Assembly (NCBI RefSeq): GCF_000263855.1
Contig: NZ_AJWX01000005.1
Coordinates: 62,001 to 126,000, forward strand
Reading direction: 5' to 3'
Source: Pseudomonas sp. M47T1
GTDB lineage: Bacteria > Pseudomonadota > Gammaproteobacteria > Pseudomonadales > Pseudomonadaceae
DNA length: 64,000 nt
This document shows, piece by piece, positions 56,940 through 64,000 of this stretch. Position 1 is the first letter of the stretch. Every line of letters begins with the position of its first letter. A model generated the notes under the pieces. The model was not told where the DNA came from, searched no databases, and worked only from the letters and a program-made list of their open reading frames with translations. The translations under genes and the position numbers were made by a program.

Positions 56940-57878
56940 ATGTTTTTGGTCTGTGGCGAAGCACTGTTCGATTTTTTCTGTGAGCCCCATCGCTATGCCC
57001 AGGCCTCGCGCCTGGGCTACGAGGCGGTGGCGGGCGGCTCGCCCTTCAACGTGGCGGTAGGCCTGGCGCGCCTGGGTGTGCCTTCGGCGCTGCTGGCCGG
57101 GGTGTCCCAGGACTTCCTGGGGCAACGGCTGCGCGCGGTGCTGACCGGCGAAGGCGTCAGCGAGCATTACCTGCATGATTTCGATGCGCCCACTACCCTC
57201 GCCATGGTGGCGGTAGGCGCCAATGGCACACCGCAGTACAGCTTTCGCGGCCAAGGCTGCGCCGATCGCCTGTTGACCCTGGCGCACCTGCCCACCCTCG
57301 ATGACTCGGTGCGTGGCGTGCACTTCGGCTCGTTTTCACTGGTGGTGGAACCGGTGGGCAGCACCCTGCTGGCCCTGGCCCGGCGCGAGCACGACCAACG
57401 CCTGATCAGCCTGGACCCCAACGTGCGCCTCAATCCCGCCCCGGACATCGGCCTGTGGCGCCGCCGCATCGGCGAATTCGCCGGCCTTGCGCACCTGATC
57501 AAGGTCAGCGACGAGGATCTGGCGCTGCTGTACCCCGATCAGGACGCCAGCGCCATCGCCAACCAGTGGCTGGGCGAGCGCTGCCAGGTGGTGTTCGTCA
57601 CCCGTGGGGCCGAAGGGGCCAGCGTCTACAGCCGCCAGCACGGCCACCTGCAGGTGCCTGCCCAGGCCGTGCAAATGGCCGACACCGTGGGGGCCGGCGA
57701 CACCTTCCAGGCGGCGCTGCTGACCTGGCTGCACGAGCAGGACCTGGCCTCTGCCCAGGGCCTGGAAAGCCTGGGCCGCGAGCAGTTGCTGCAACTGCTG
57801 CACTTTGCCACGGCTGCAGCGGCCCTGACCTGCACCCAAGTGGGGCCCGACCTGCCGTACCGCCGCCAACTGCCCTGA
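56940..57878 (+). CDS. mtlZ: Fructokinase, PfkB family
   Basis: A 312-residue ribokinase-type sugar kinase: MFLVCGEALFDFF at the start, the substrate motif GGSPFNVAVGLARLG, and the C-terminal DTVGAGDTFQAALLTWL with the catalytic Asp in GAGD. It phosphorylates fructose from mannitol or sorbitol oxidation. It is the last gene of the operon; a terminator begins 7 bp after the stop. Confidence 0.92.
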   Translation: MFLVCGEALFDFFCEPHRYAQASRLGYEAVAGGSPFNVAVGLARLGVPSALLAGVSQDFLGQRLRAVLTGEGVSEHYLHDFDAPTTLAMVAVGANGTPQYSFRGQGCADRLLTLAHLPTLDDSVRGVHFGSFSLVVEPVGSTLLALARREHDQRLISLDPNVRLNPAPDIGLWRRRIGEFAGLAHLIKVSDEDLALLYPDQDASAIANQWLGERCQVVFVTRGAEGASVYSRQHGHLQVPAQAVQMADTVGAGDTFQAALLTWLHEQDLASAQGLESLGREQLLQLLHFATAAAALTCTQVGPDLPYRRQLP

Positions 57879-57884
57879 CCGCCC

Positions 57885-57921
57885 CGTAGCCGCTGCCCGC
57901 AGCGGCTACGTTTGTTCTTTG
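57885..57921 (+). terminator. Rho-independent terminator of the mtl operon
   Basis: CGTAGCCGCTG (57885-57895) and CAGCGGCTACG (57900-57910) form a perfect 11-bp stem with a CCCG loop, followed by TTTGTTCTTTG. Confidence 0.85.
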
Positions 57922-58206
57922 AACTAGCTTAGATACGAACTTGTACAAACTGATTAATACTTTTGCAAGAACTTCGCAATTCGCAGGAAAGTTCTTACAG
58001 AGTTATCGGAAATTACAAAACTTGACGTCCTACATAATGCACCGGAATGAGGCAGGGCAGGAGTAAGACGCGCTAAAAATAACGGCACCCACCCGGAAAA
58101 ACATTCACTTTCGGCATTTACTAATGCGATAACTGCCACTATCCTCTGCTCACGCAAGACCATCGAATGATCATTCCGTGATGTTGCAAGTTGATCGTAA
58201 GTGCCG

Positions 58207-58243
58207 CTGCCGGGGCCGCCAACGTTTTGTGGTGGCCCGGCAG
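58207..58243 (+). promoter_or_regulatory. Stem-loop in the MvaU-like gene leader
   Basis: CTGCCGGG (58207-58214) pairs with CCCGGCAG (58236-58243), and the inner CCGCCA/TGGTGG extends the stem with one G-U pair. It ends 17 bases before the GGAG ribosome site, so it could influence translation or stability. Confidence 0.5.
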
Positions 58244-58271
58244 GTTATGAATACATGATTGGAGAATGACA

Positions 58272-58637
58272 TTGTCCAGACTCGCCGAGTTTCGCGCCGC
58301 TGAAAAAGCCCTTGAGGCACAGCTTGCCCAATTGGAGTCACTGAAGAATCACGCCGGCCTGAAAAAGGAGATCGAATTCGAGCACAAGTTGCTGGACCTG
58401 ATGAAGGCCTATGACAAAGGCCTGCGCGATATCGTCGCCATCCTCGACCCCAGCCACGGCCTGTCGCTCGCCACGCGCCAAACCCCGCGCCAGCACCGCC
58501 GGCCACGGGTGGTGAAGGTCTATGAAAACCCGCACACGGGCGAGCTGATAGAAACCAAGGGCGGCAACCACCGCGGCCTGAAGGCCTGGAAGCAGCAATA
58601 TGGGCCGGCGGCCGTTGATAGCTGGCTGCGCGGCTGA
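58272..58637 (+). CDS. mvaU: MvaT/MvaU-family H-NS-like nucleoid protein
   Basis: A 121-residue protein: an N-terminal coiled-coil oligomerisation half (SRLAEFRAAEKALEAQLAQLESLKNHAGLKKEIEFEHKLLDLM) and a C-terminal DNA-binding half (RRPRVVKVYENPHTGELIETKGGNHRGLKAWKQQYG). The family silences AT-rich DNA. The start is set by GGAG at 58261-58264: an ATG at 58266 is one base away, too close, while the TTG at 58272 is seven bases away and gives the family's usual SRLAEF beginning. MvaU is preferred to MvaT from the N-terminus. Confidence 0.85.
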   Translation: MSRLAEFRAAEKALEAQLAQLESLKNHAGLKKEIEFEHKLLDLMKAYDKGLRDIVAILDPSHGLSLATRQTPRQHRRPRVVKVYENPHTGELIETKGGNHRGLKAWKQQYGPAAVDSWLRG

Positions 58638-58724
58638 CCAAAGGTACGGTCGGGCATTTTTTTTCACAGGATTTTCACACCCGATCTTACAGGATGGAAT
58701 CTGCTAATGGACTAGCGCCCCAAT

Positions 58725-58746
58725 GCCCGCTTCGGCGGGCTTCTTA
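58725..58746 (+). terminator. Rho-independent terminator after the MvaU-like gene
   Basis: GCCCGC (58725-58730) and GCGGGC (58735-58740) with a TTCG tetraloop are followed by TTCTTA. Confidence 0.75.
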
Positions 58747-58893
58747 TTGCCTGCGATTTGGTTATTGGCCCGATGGGTATTTGGCCTGGTCGCAACAGTT
58801 GCGTATCATGGCAGGCTTACAAGAACTCTTACATCCACTGCGGCGATGCGCCCGGCGCGTCTTGTCCAACTTTCATCCTGTTCTGGAGTTCCC

Positions 58894-59412
58894 ATGAGCC
58901 TGCAAGACTTGAATACCTTCCCCGGCGTGACCGCCACCCCGGATGCCGCCACGCATAATTTCGTGTTCAACCACACCATGTTGCGCGTCAAGAACATCGA
59001 GCAGTCGCTGGACTTCTACACCCGTGTGCTGGGTTTCAGCCTGGTGGAAAAGCGCGATTTCCCTGAAGCACAATTCAGCCTGTATTTCCTGGCCTTGGTG
59101 GACAAGGCGCAGATCCCGGCTGATGACGCCCAACGCCACACCTGGATGAAGTCGATGCCGGGCATTCTCGAACTGACCCACAACCACGGCACCGAAAACG
59201 ACGTCGACTTCGCGTACCACAACGGCAACACCGACCCGCGTGGCTTTGGCCATATCTGTGTGTCGGTACCCGACATCCAGGCCGCCTGCCAGCGCTTCGA
59301 AGCGCTGGGCGTGGACTTCCAGAAGCGCCTGACCGACGGCCGCATGAAGAACATCGCGTTCATCAAGGACCCGGATGCCTACTGGGTGGAAATTATCCAG
59401 CCAAACTTCTGA
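58894..59412 (+). CDS. gloA: Lactoylglutathione lyase (glyoxalase I)
   Basis: A 172-residue glyoxalase with the four metal ligands H27 (FNHTMLRVKN), E93 (ILELTHNHG), H120 (GFGHICVSV) and E166 (YWVEIIQP). It isomerises the methylglyoxal-glutathione hemithioacetal to S-lactoylglutathione. The inserts (KAQIPADDAQRHTWMKSMPG) fit the longer, zinc-type GloA found in Pseudomonas. TGGAG precedes the ATG at 58894. It converges with ahpF. Confidence 0.93.
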   Translation: MSLQDLNTFPGVTATPDAATHNFVFNHTMLRVKNIEQSLDFYTRVLGFSLVEKRDFPEAQFSLYFLALVDKAQIPADDAQRHTWMKSMPGILELTHNHGTENDVDFAYHNGNTDPRGFGHICVSVPDIQAACQRFEALGVDFQKRLTDGRMKNIAFIKDPDAYWVEIIQPNF

Positions 59413-59584
59413 CCGGCAACGCTGTAGCAGCGCCGCCAGCCGCGTCGCAAGACGCTGCCTGCGACAGGCGCCTGGTGTGCCGGGCCCTGCTTGGGCCCTG
59501 GCACTCAATCAAAAGCCACGTCAAAAGCTAACAGCAGCAGCGGAGTATCGCAGGGTATTCCCGTGAATCCCGTCAAGCACCACA

Positions 59585-59621
59585 AAAAAGCCCGCTGGCC
59601 GTAATGGCCAGCGGGCTTTTT
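59585..59621. terminator. Bidirectional terminator between gloA and ahpF
   Basis: A 16-bp stem (59585-59600 with 59606-59621) starts with five A and ends with five T, so it terminates transcription from both sides. The loop is GTAAT. Confidence 0.9.
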
Positions 59622-59637
59622 GTTGGCACAGGCCTGA

Positions 59638-61200
59638 TCAGGCCGGTGCGGAGGTGCGTATCAAGTGGTCGAACGCGGACAGCGACGCCTTGGCGCCCTC
59701 GCCCACCGCAATCACGATCTGCTTGTACGGCACGGTGGTCACGTCGCCGGCGGCGAAAATGCCCGGCAAGTTGGTTTCACCACGCGCGTCAACCATGATC
59801 TCGCCACGCTGGGACAGCTCGATTGTACCCTTGAGCCAATCGGTGTTGGGCAACAGGCCGATCTGCACGAAGATGCCTTCCAGGTCCACGGTCTGGGTTT
59901 CGCTGGTCTGGCGGTCCTTGTAGCGCAGGCCGTTGACCTTCTGGCCGTCGCCGGTCACTTCAGTGGTCAGCGCACTGGTGATGACCGTGACATTCGGCAG
60001 GCTGTGCAGCTTGCGTTGCAGCACGGCGTCGGCGCGCAGTTGGCTGTCGAATTCCAGCAAGGTCACGTGGGCGACGATACCGGCCAGGTCGATGGCCGCT
60101 TCCACGCCCGAGTTACCGCCGCCAATCACGGCGACGCGCTTGCCTTTGAACAGCGGACCATCGCAGTGCGGGCAGTAGGCCACGCCGCGGTTGCGGTATT
60201 CCTGCTCGCCGGGCACGTTCATTTCACGCCAGCGCGCACCGGTGGCCAGGATCACGGTCTTGGCCTTCAGGCTTGCACCGCTGGCGAAGCGCACTTCGTG
60301 CAGCTGACCGTCCTGGCCCGGGATCAGGGCCTCGGCGCGTTGCAGGTTCATGATGTCGACATCATATTCCTTGACGTGCTCTTCCAGCGCCACGGCCAGT
60401 TTCGGGCCTTCAGTGTGCTGCACCGAGATGAAGTTCTCGATGGCCATGGTGTCCAGCACCTGACCGCCAAAGCGCTCGGCGGCAACGCCAGTACGGATAC
60501 CCTTGCGCGCTGCGTAGATAGCTGCGGCAGAACCTGCCGGGCCACCACCCACCACCAATACGTCGAAAGCGTCCTTGGCGTTGAGCTTCTCGGCCGCCTT
60601 GTCGCCGGCGCTGGTGTCGATCTTGGCAAGGATTTCTTCCAGGCCCATACGGCCTTGGCCAAAGTTCTCGCCATTGAGGTAGACACTGGGCACCGCCATC
60701 ACCTGACGGGCGTCGACTTCAGCCTGGAACAGCGCGCCGTCAATGGCCACATGGCGCACGTTGGGGTTGAGCACCGCCATCAGGTTCAACGCCTGCACCA
60801 CGTCCGGGCAGTTCTGGCACGACAGCGAGAAGTAAGTCTCGAAATTGAATTCACCCTTGAGCCCGACGATCTGTTCGATCACCTCGGCGCTCGCCTTGGA
60901 AGGGTGGCCGCCGACTTGCAGCAGGGCCAGCACCAGGGAGGTGAATTCGTGGCCCATGGGGATACCGGCGAAACGCAGGCTGATATCCGCGCCCGGGCGG
61001 TTGACGGAGAACGACGGCTTGCGCGCGTCATTACCGTTGTCCAGCAGCGTGATCTTGTCCGACAGGCCGTCGATGTCACGCAGCAGGCCAAGCAATTCCT
61101 GGGATTTCGCGCCGTCATCAAGGGACGCGACGATCTCGATCGGTTGGGTGACCCGTTCCAGGTACGACTTCAACTGGGCTTTAAGATTGGCGTCCAACAT
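59638..61200 (-). CDS. ahpF: Alkyl hydroperoxide reductase subunit F
   Basis: A 520-residue flavoprotein disulfide reductase. The N-terminal double-thioredoxin domain has C128-x2-C131 (SCQNCPDV). The FAD/NAD domains contain [16 protein letters not shown] and the redox pair C343-x2-C346 ([10 protein letters not shown]). It recycles AhpC with NADH. It lies 120 bp downstream of ahpC, separated by a terminator-like palindrome, which should lower AhpF relative to AhpC. Confidence 0.95.
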   Translation of the reverse strand: MLDANLKAQLKSYLERVTQPIEIVASLDDGAKSQELLGLLRDIDGLSDKITLLDNGNDARKPSFSVNRPGADISLRFAGIPMGHEFTSLVLALLQVGGHPSKASAEVIEQIVGLKGEFNFETYFSLSCQNCPDVVQALNLMAVLNPNVRHVAIDGALFQAEVDARQVMAVPSVYLNGENFGQGRMGLEEILAKIDTSAGDKAAEKLNAKDAFDVLVVGGGPAGSAAAIYAARKGIRTGVAAERFGGQVLDTMAIENFISVQHTEGPKLAVALEEHVKEYDVDIMNLQRAEALIPGQDGQLHEVRFASGASLKAKTVILATGARWREMNVPGEQEYRNRGVAYCPHCDGPLFKGKRVAVIGGGNSGVEAAIDLAGIVAHVTLLEFDSQLRADAVLQRKLHSLPNVTVITSALTTEVTGDGQKVNGLRYKDRQTSETQTVDLEGIFVQIGLLPNTDWLKGTIELSQRGEIMVDARGETNLPGIFAAGDVTTVPYKQIVIAVGEGAKASLSAFDHLIRTSAPA

Positions 61201-61230
61201 GCGGGCGATTCCTTCATTTTCAATACGGTA

Positions 61231-61264
61231 TAAAAAACAACGCCCGGGCGAATTCGCCCGGGCG
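61231..61264 (-). terminator. Attenuator-like palindrome between ahpC and ahpF
   Basis: Positions 61241-61264 are a perfect 24-base palindrome (CGCCCGGGCGAA and its complement). On the minus strand it is followed by TTGTTTTTTA, so it looks like a Rho-independent terminator placed between the two genes. Confidence 0.8.
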
Positions 61265-61320
61265 CGTTCAGGGCGATGAGGGTGCTATGGGATGACGCAG
61301 CCGATCATCGTCATGAGGAC

Positions 61321-61884
61321 TTAGATCTTGCCGACCAGGTCCAGGGACGGAGCCAGGGTCGCTTCGCCTTCTTTCCACTTGGCTGGGCAAACTTCGCCTG
61401 GGTGGGCAGCCACGTACTGGGCAGCCTTGACCTTGCGCAGCAACTCGGAAGCGTCACGACCCACACCGCCGTCGTTCAGTTCGACGATTTTGATCTGGCC
61501 TTCCGGGTTGATCACGAAGGTGCCACGGTCAGCGATACCGGCTTCTTCGATCAGCACGTCGAAGTTGCGGGAGATGACGTGGGTCGGGTCGCCGATCAGT
61601 GGGTACTGGATCTTGGCGATGGTTTCCGAGGTGTCGTGCCAGGCTTTGTGGGTGAAATGGGTGTCGGTGGACACGCCGTAGATCTCGACGCCCAGGTCTT
61701 TGAATTGAGCGTAGTTGTCAGCCAGGTCGCCCAGTTCGGTTGGGCAGACGAAGGTGAAGTCGGCTGGGTAGAAGAACACGACAGACCATTTGCCTTTCAG
61801 GTTGGCTTCGGTGACTTCAACGAACTTGCCGCCGTGGTAAGCCTGTGCTTTGAAAGGTTTTACTTGGCTGTTGATGATCGGCAT
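61321..61884 (-). CDS. ahpC: Alkyl hydroperoxide reductase subunit C (peroxiredoxin)
   Basis: A 187-residue 2-Cys peroxiredoxin with peroxidatic C47 ([13 protein letters not shown]) and resolving C166 ([10 protein letters not shown]), and the GGVGRD segment of sensitive AhpC. It reduces H2O2, organic peroxides and peroxynitrite, using AhpF as partner. Upstream lies an OxyR-type site. Ribosome site GGAGA precedes the ATG. Confidence 0.96.
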   Translation of the reverse strand: MPIINSQVKPFKAQAYHGGKFVEVTEANLKGKWSVVFFYPADFTFVCPTELGDLADNYAQFKDLGVEIYGVSTDTHFTHKAWHDTSETIAKIQYPLIGDPTHVISRNFDVLIEEAGIADRGTFVINPEGQIKIVELNDGGVGRDASELLRKVKAAQYVAAHPGEVCPAKWKEGEATLAPSLDLVGKI

Positions 61885-61962
61885 CGGTAAATCTCCATGG
61901 GTTTGTCGAAGGGGTTAAAACTGTGTAGGGCTAATCCTAGCCAAGTGGGCGCCAGAGCGCTC

Positions 61963-61999
61963 ATTGGCAAAGCTGATGTGCACGATTGGTTTTGCCTAT
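61963..61999 (-). promoter_or_regulatory. OxyR-type binding site upstream of ahpC
   Basis: On the minus strand the pattern is ATAG-N7-CAAT-N7-ATCA-N7-CAAT, the OxyR ATAG-N7-CTAT-N7-ATAG-N7-CTAT motif with all three spacings exact and 12 of 16 defined bases matching. A possible -10 TAGGAT lies at 61934-61939. Confidence 0.7.
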
Positions 62000-62034
62000 C
62001 AGGGTGCCTAATATATAGAAGAATCACATGAAGA

Positions 62035-63015
62035 TCAGTTGTAGGCGAAGGTAAACGTGGCCAGGGCGCCTGCGGTGCCCGGCGTTACTGTGTTGCCGGT
62101 CTGGATAAAGCGCGCAAGCAACGGCACCTCGAAGCTGCGCTGCCCCGCCACCACCGCGCCGGCCAGCCACTGGCCCGGGTTACCGACATGGCCGGCGTCG
62201 GCACCATAACTCACTGGCTGCCCATTACTGCGCAGTACCTGCACGCCCACGCCCAACGCCGTAGCGTCATTGCGCAGGCTCAATACCGTGGTGCGGTTGC
62301 CAGGGTCACTGGCATCACTGAGGGTGAGGTGCACAAACAGCGAGTCCCCACCACCGCCGCCCTCACACGCCAGGCGCAGGCTGAACGGCACCGCTTGGGT
62401 GGTGCTGCCTGGCCCGGTGAAGTCGCGGGTATCGCGTTGCCCCAGGTTGACCGTGACCTGTTGGCTGTCGGCGGCCACGTCGCAGGTGGGCTTGTTCAGC
62501 ACGATGTCGATGTCGGCCTGAGAGAACCGCAGCGCCGTGGCTTCCAGCGCCCCGTAACGACGGGTCACCCCAGCCGGCGGCAACCGCAGGCGACCTTCCT
62601 GCAACGGTCCGGTCTTGACCAGCTCCACCACGTAGGCAGCTGAGGGGGTGGCGTGGGACGGCTCCAGGCGCACGTCGCGGCGAGGCCAGAATTGAGTTTC
62701 AAGTGGCTGCTGCTGAACAACGCGCAAGCCGACACCGGGTACCGTGGTGGCGTAGACGCCCTCCTGGCCAGTCGCCTCCATGGGCGTGGCCCAGCCACTG
62801 CTCATGACTGTCTCGGCGGTGCATTCCAACGCCGTGGCCGCCCCTGGGATAGTCCGCGAATACAGCAGATGCCCCGGCAGCGCCAAGGTGGAAACGACAA
62901 TTCGCGCATCCAGAAGCGCGTGAGCCACCGCTGGCCCCATGCCCGGATAATACTGGCAAGCGCCTTGAACCATGGGCGCGGTCAACAACGTGGCCAGTGC
63001 AATCGTGGTTTTCAT
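62035..63015 (-). CDS. Chaperone-usher fimbrial tip adhesin
   Basis: A 326-residue secreted protein with signal peptide MKTTIALATLLTAPMVQG. The N-terminal half (about 20-165) is unlike pilins and may be the receptor-binding domain. The C-terminal half (about 170-326) is a fimbrin domain (NKPTCDVAADSQQVTVNLGQ, FSLRLACEG, ATFTFAYN) ending in the aromatic-rich donor strand. The start overlaps the usher gene by 4 nt. It is the last gene of the cluster in this window. Confidence 0.78.
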   Translation of the reverse strand: MKTTIALATLLTAPMVQGACQYYPGMGPAVAHALLDARIVVSTLALPGHLLYSRTIPGAATALECTAETVMSSGWATPMEATGQEGVYATTVPGVGLRVVQQQPLETQFWPRRDVRLEPSHATPSAAYVVELVKTGPLQEGRLRLPPAGVTRRYGALEATALRFSQADIDIVLNKPTCDVAADSQQVTVNLGQRDTRDFTGPGSTTQAVPFSLRLACEGGGGGDSLFVHLTLSDASDPGNRTTVLSLRNDATALGVGVQVLRSNGQPVSYGADAGHVGNPGQWLAGAVVAGQRSFEVPLLARFIQTGNTVTPGTAGALATFTFAYN

Positions 63016-64000
63016 GGCTGCTCCTTGCTGGCCGTTTCACATACTGCCGCAAGCCGTACCAGAGACTCGCCAGGCGTCGGCAGGTGGTAGCGTGCGGTGC
63101 ACTGCCCGGTGCCCCAATCGGCGCGCAGGTTGCCATGGGCCTGCAGCCCCCGGGCCAGAACCCGACTGCCCTGACCGACGACGCCCATCGGCGTACCCTG
63201 CTCATCGCTGACCTGGGCCCCGAACGGCAGCGGCACACCGCACGGCCGGCGCAGTTCGATCAGTGCCGTACGCCCGGACACCGTGGGATAACGCAGCAGG
63301 GCCACCGTACCGGCGCGCGGCGCCACGTGCTGGCTGTTGGTGGCCAATTCCACGTCCAAAGGTAAGCCAAGCGGGTCGATGTCGATGCGGTTGAGCTGGT
63401 ACGGCACCAGGTGCGGGACAACCGCGTAGCCCCGGCTATCCACGCGCACCTGGCTGCTGTTGCTCACCTGGGCGCCCTTGGCGTGCGGGACCTGAACAAT
63501 GGCAAAGGTCTCGGCCAGGGGCTGCGAGAGCGTGATGCCCCCAGCGTGAGCGACAGCCGCACCACGGGCGCTGAGCGACAGCTGCCGGCTGTCGTCGTCG
63601 CGGCCCGCCGCCACCGCAAAGTCGCCGAACGGCGCTCGCCAGCCGCCAAACGCATTGACGCGTGCGCCCTCACGGGCTTCGCTGGCACTGGCAGTGGCAC
63701 CGTAGTGATAGCGTTCGTCGCCCGCGCGGTAGCCAACCTGGCCCTGGGGGCCTTGGGGGCCGTGATTCAACGTGGCGCTCAGGCTGGCGCGCGTGCCGCC
63801 CAGGGGCAGGTTGAAATCGAGCGTCCAGAAGGTGTCTTCGCGGCCGTGACCATCGCGCTCGCGGTTAGCGCTAATGCTGTACCCCAAGGTGCCGAACCGG
63901 TGCCCATAGTTGAGCGAATAGCCGCGGCCACTGCCCTCACCTCCCCAGGCGCGGGCTCGCCAGAACCCGGCGTTGACCTGCCCCCAGTCACTGCCCACCG
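63012..64000 (-). CDS. Fimbrial outer-membrane usher, C-terminal part (truncated by window)
   Basis: At least 328 residues of a FimD/PapC-type usher; the N-terminus lies beyond the right edge. The visible part has alternating beta strands of the barrel (SLNYGHRFGTLGYSISANRERDGHGREDTFWTLDFNLPLGG), then the plug-distal C-terminal domains (DSRGYAVVPHLVPYQLNRIDIDPLGLPLDVEL, GVPLPFGAQVSDEQGTPMGVVGQGS). It assembles the pilus whose tip gene follows. Chaperone and major pilin genes are expected to the right. Confidence 0.87.
   Translation of the reverse strand, partial: VGSDWGQVNAGFWRARAWGGEGSGRGYSLNYGHRFGTLGYSISANRERDGHGREDTFWTLDFNLPLGGTRASLSATLNHGPQGPQGQVGYRAGDERYHYGATASASEAREGARVNAFGGWRAPFGDFAVAAGRDDDSRQLSLSARGAAVAHAGGITLSQPLAETFAIVQVPHAKGAQVSNSSQVRVDSRGYAVVPHLVPYQLNRIDIDPLGLPLDVELATNSQHVAPRAGTVALLRYPTVSGRTALIELRRPCGVPLPFGAQVSDEQGTPMGVVGQGSRVLARGLQAHGNLRADWGTGQCTARYHLPTPGESLVRLAAVCETASKEQP

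Larger units (their letters stand above)
57879..58271. other. AT-rich leader region of the MvaU-like gene
   Basis: After the mtlZ terminator this 393-bp gap becomes clearly richer in A and T than its surroundings (about 57915-58180), as expected for a site bound by MvaT/MvaU-type silencers. It contains AAGAACTT (57967-57974) inverted as AAGTTCTT (57989-57996) and a leader hairpin at 58207-58243. I see no reliable gene. Confidence 0.55.

Noticed and set aside
57954..58163. 69-codon open frame on the minus strand in the AT-rich leader of the MvaU-like gene
   Set aside because: No ribosome site and no family resemblance. It lies in a regulatory AT-rich tract and crosses the AAGAACTT dyad.
58266..58268. 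ATG as start of the MvaU-like gene
   Set aside because: It lies one base after GGAG, too close for initiation. The TTG at 58272 has correct spacing and yields the family N-terminus.

Overview
The window is a GC-rich stretch of a Pseudomonas chromosome, most likely from the P. fluorescens / P. putida side of the genus. The evidence is a mannitol/arabitol operon of the P. fluorescens type (mtlR, mtlEFGK, mtlD, mtlY, mtlZ), a mexEF-oprN efflux operon, an MvaT/MvaU-family nucleoid protein, Pseudomonas-type REP/REPIN elements and Crc/Hfq 'CA' motifs in the mannitol leaders. I see no rRNA, tRNA, CRISPR array, insertion sequence or prophage. The content looks like core and lineage-accessory chromosome, not an integrated element.

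Layout. 0-6.7 kb: end of a PucR regulator overlapping codA, an MFS exporter, a NudK-type Nudix hydrolase, a MerR regulator divergent from a small membrane protein, and a LysR regulator. 6.8-11.4 kb: a four-gene aromatic-acid/fusaric-acid-type efflux operon (outer-membrane factor, FUSC protein, DUF1656, HlyD adaptor) divergent from the LysR gene. 11.5-14.0 kb: a CBS-domain protein, a small unknown protein, and an AcuI/YhdH-like reductase with its TetR repressor, which share operators. 14.1-17.8 kb: modABC behind a ModE-like box, then a FUSC membrane protein. 17.8-19.7 kb: MFS/TetR divergent pair with three identical-type operators. 19.9-27.1 kb: topB, DUF2938, an unknown lipoprotein, a cysteine-cluster protein, a PhyH-like dioxygenase, a CaiB/BaiF CoA-transferase and an SDR. 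27.4-33.3 kb: mexE-mexF-oprN behind a MexT-type nod box, then a small DUF3077-like gene.

34.2-45.9 kb is the most unusual part. One arm encodes a TPR/HEAT-type protein, a double-domain KaiC homologue and a hybrid kinase with a pseudo-receiver. The facing arm encodes a CHASE3-GAF-kinase with three receivers, CheR, a receiver-less CheB, a receiver-kinase and a single-domain response regulator. A further response regulator is divergent from the large kinase. No chemoreceptor, CheA, CheW, KaiA or KaiB lies in the window.

46-57.9 kb: a glycosyltransferase, an RpiR-type regulator, then mtlR and the polyol operon. The AraC-type MtlR is expected to activate an ABC importer, mannitol 2-dehydrogenase, xylulokinase and fructokinase. 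The leaders of both mtlR and mtlE carry tandem CA motifs, and a REPIN and a GC hairpin sit inside the operon. 58-64 kb: an MvaU-like protein starting at TTG, gloA, ahpF and ahpC (ahpC behind an OxyR-type site, the pair separated by a terminator-like palindrome), and the end of a chaperone-usher fimbrial cluster (tip adhesin and truncated usher).
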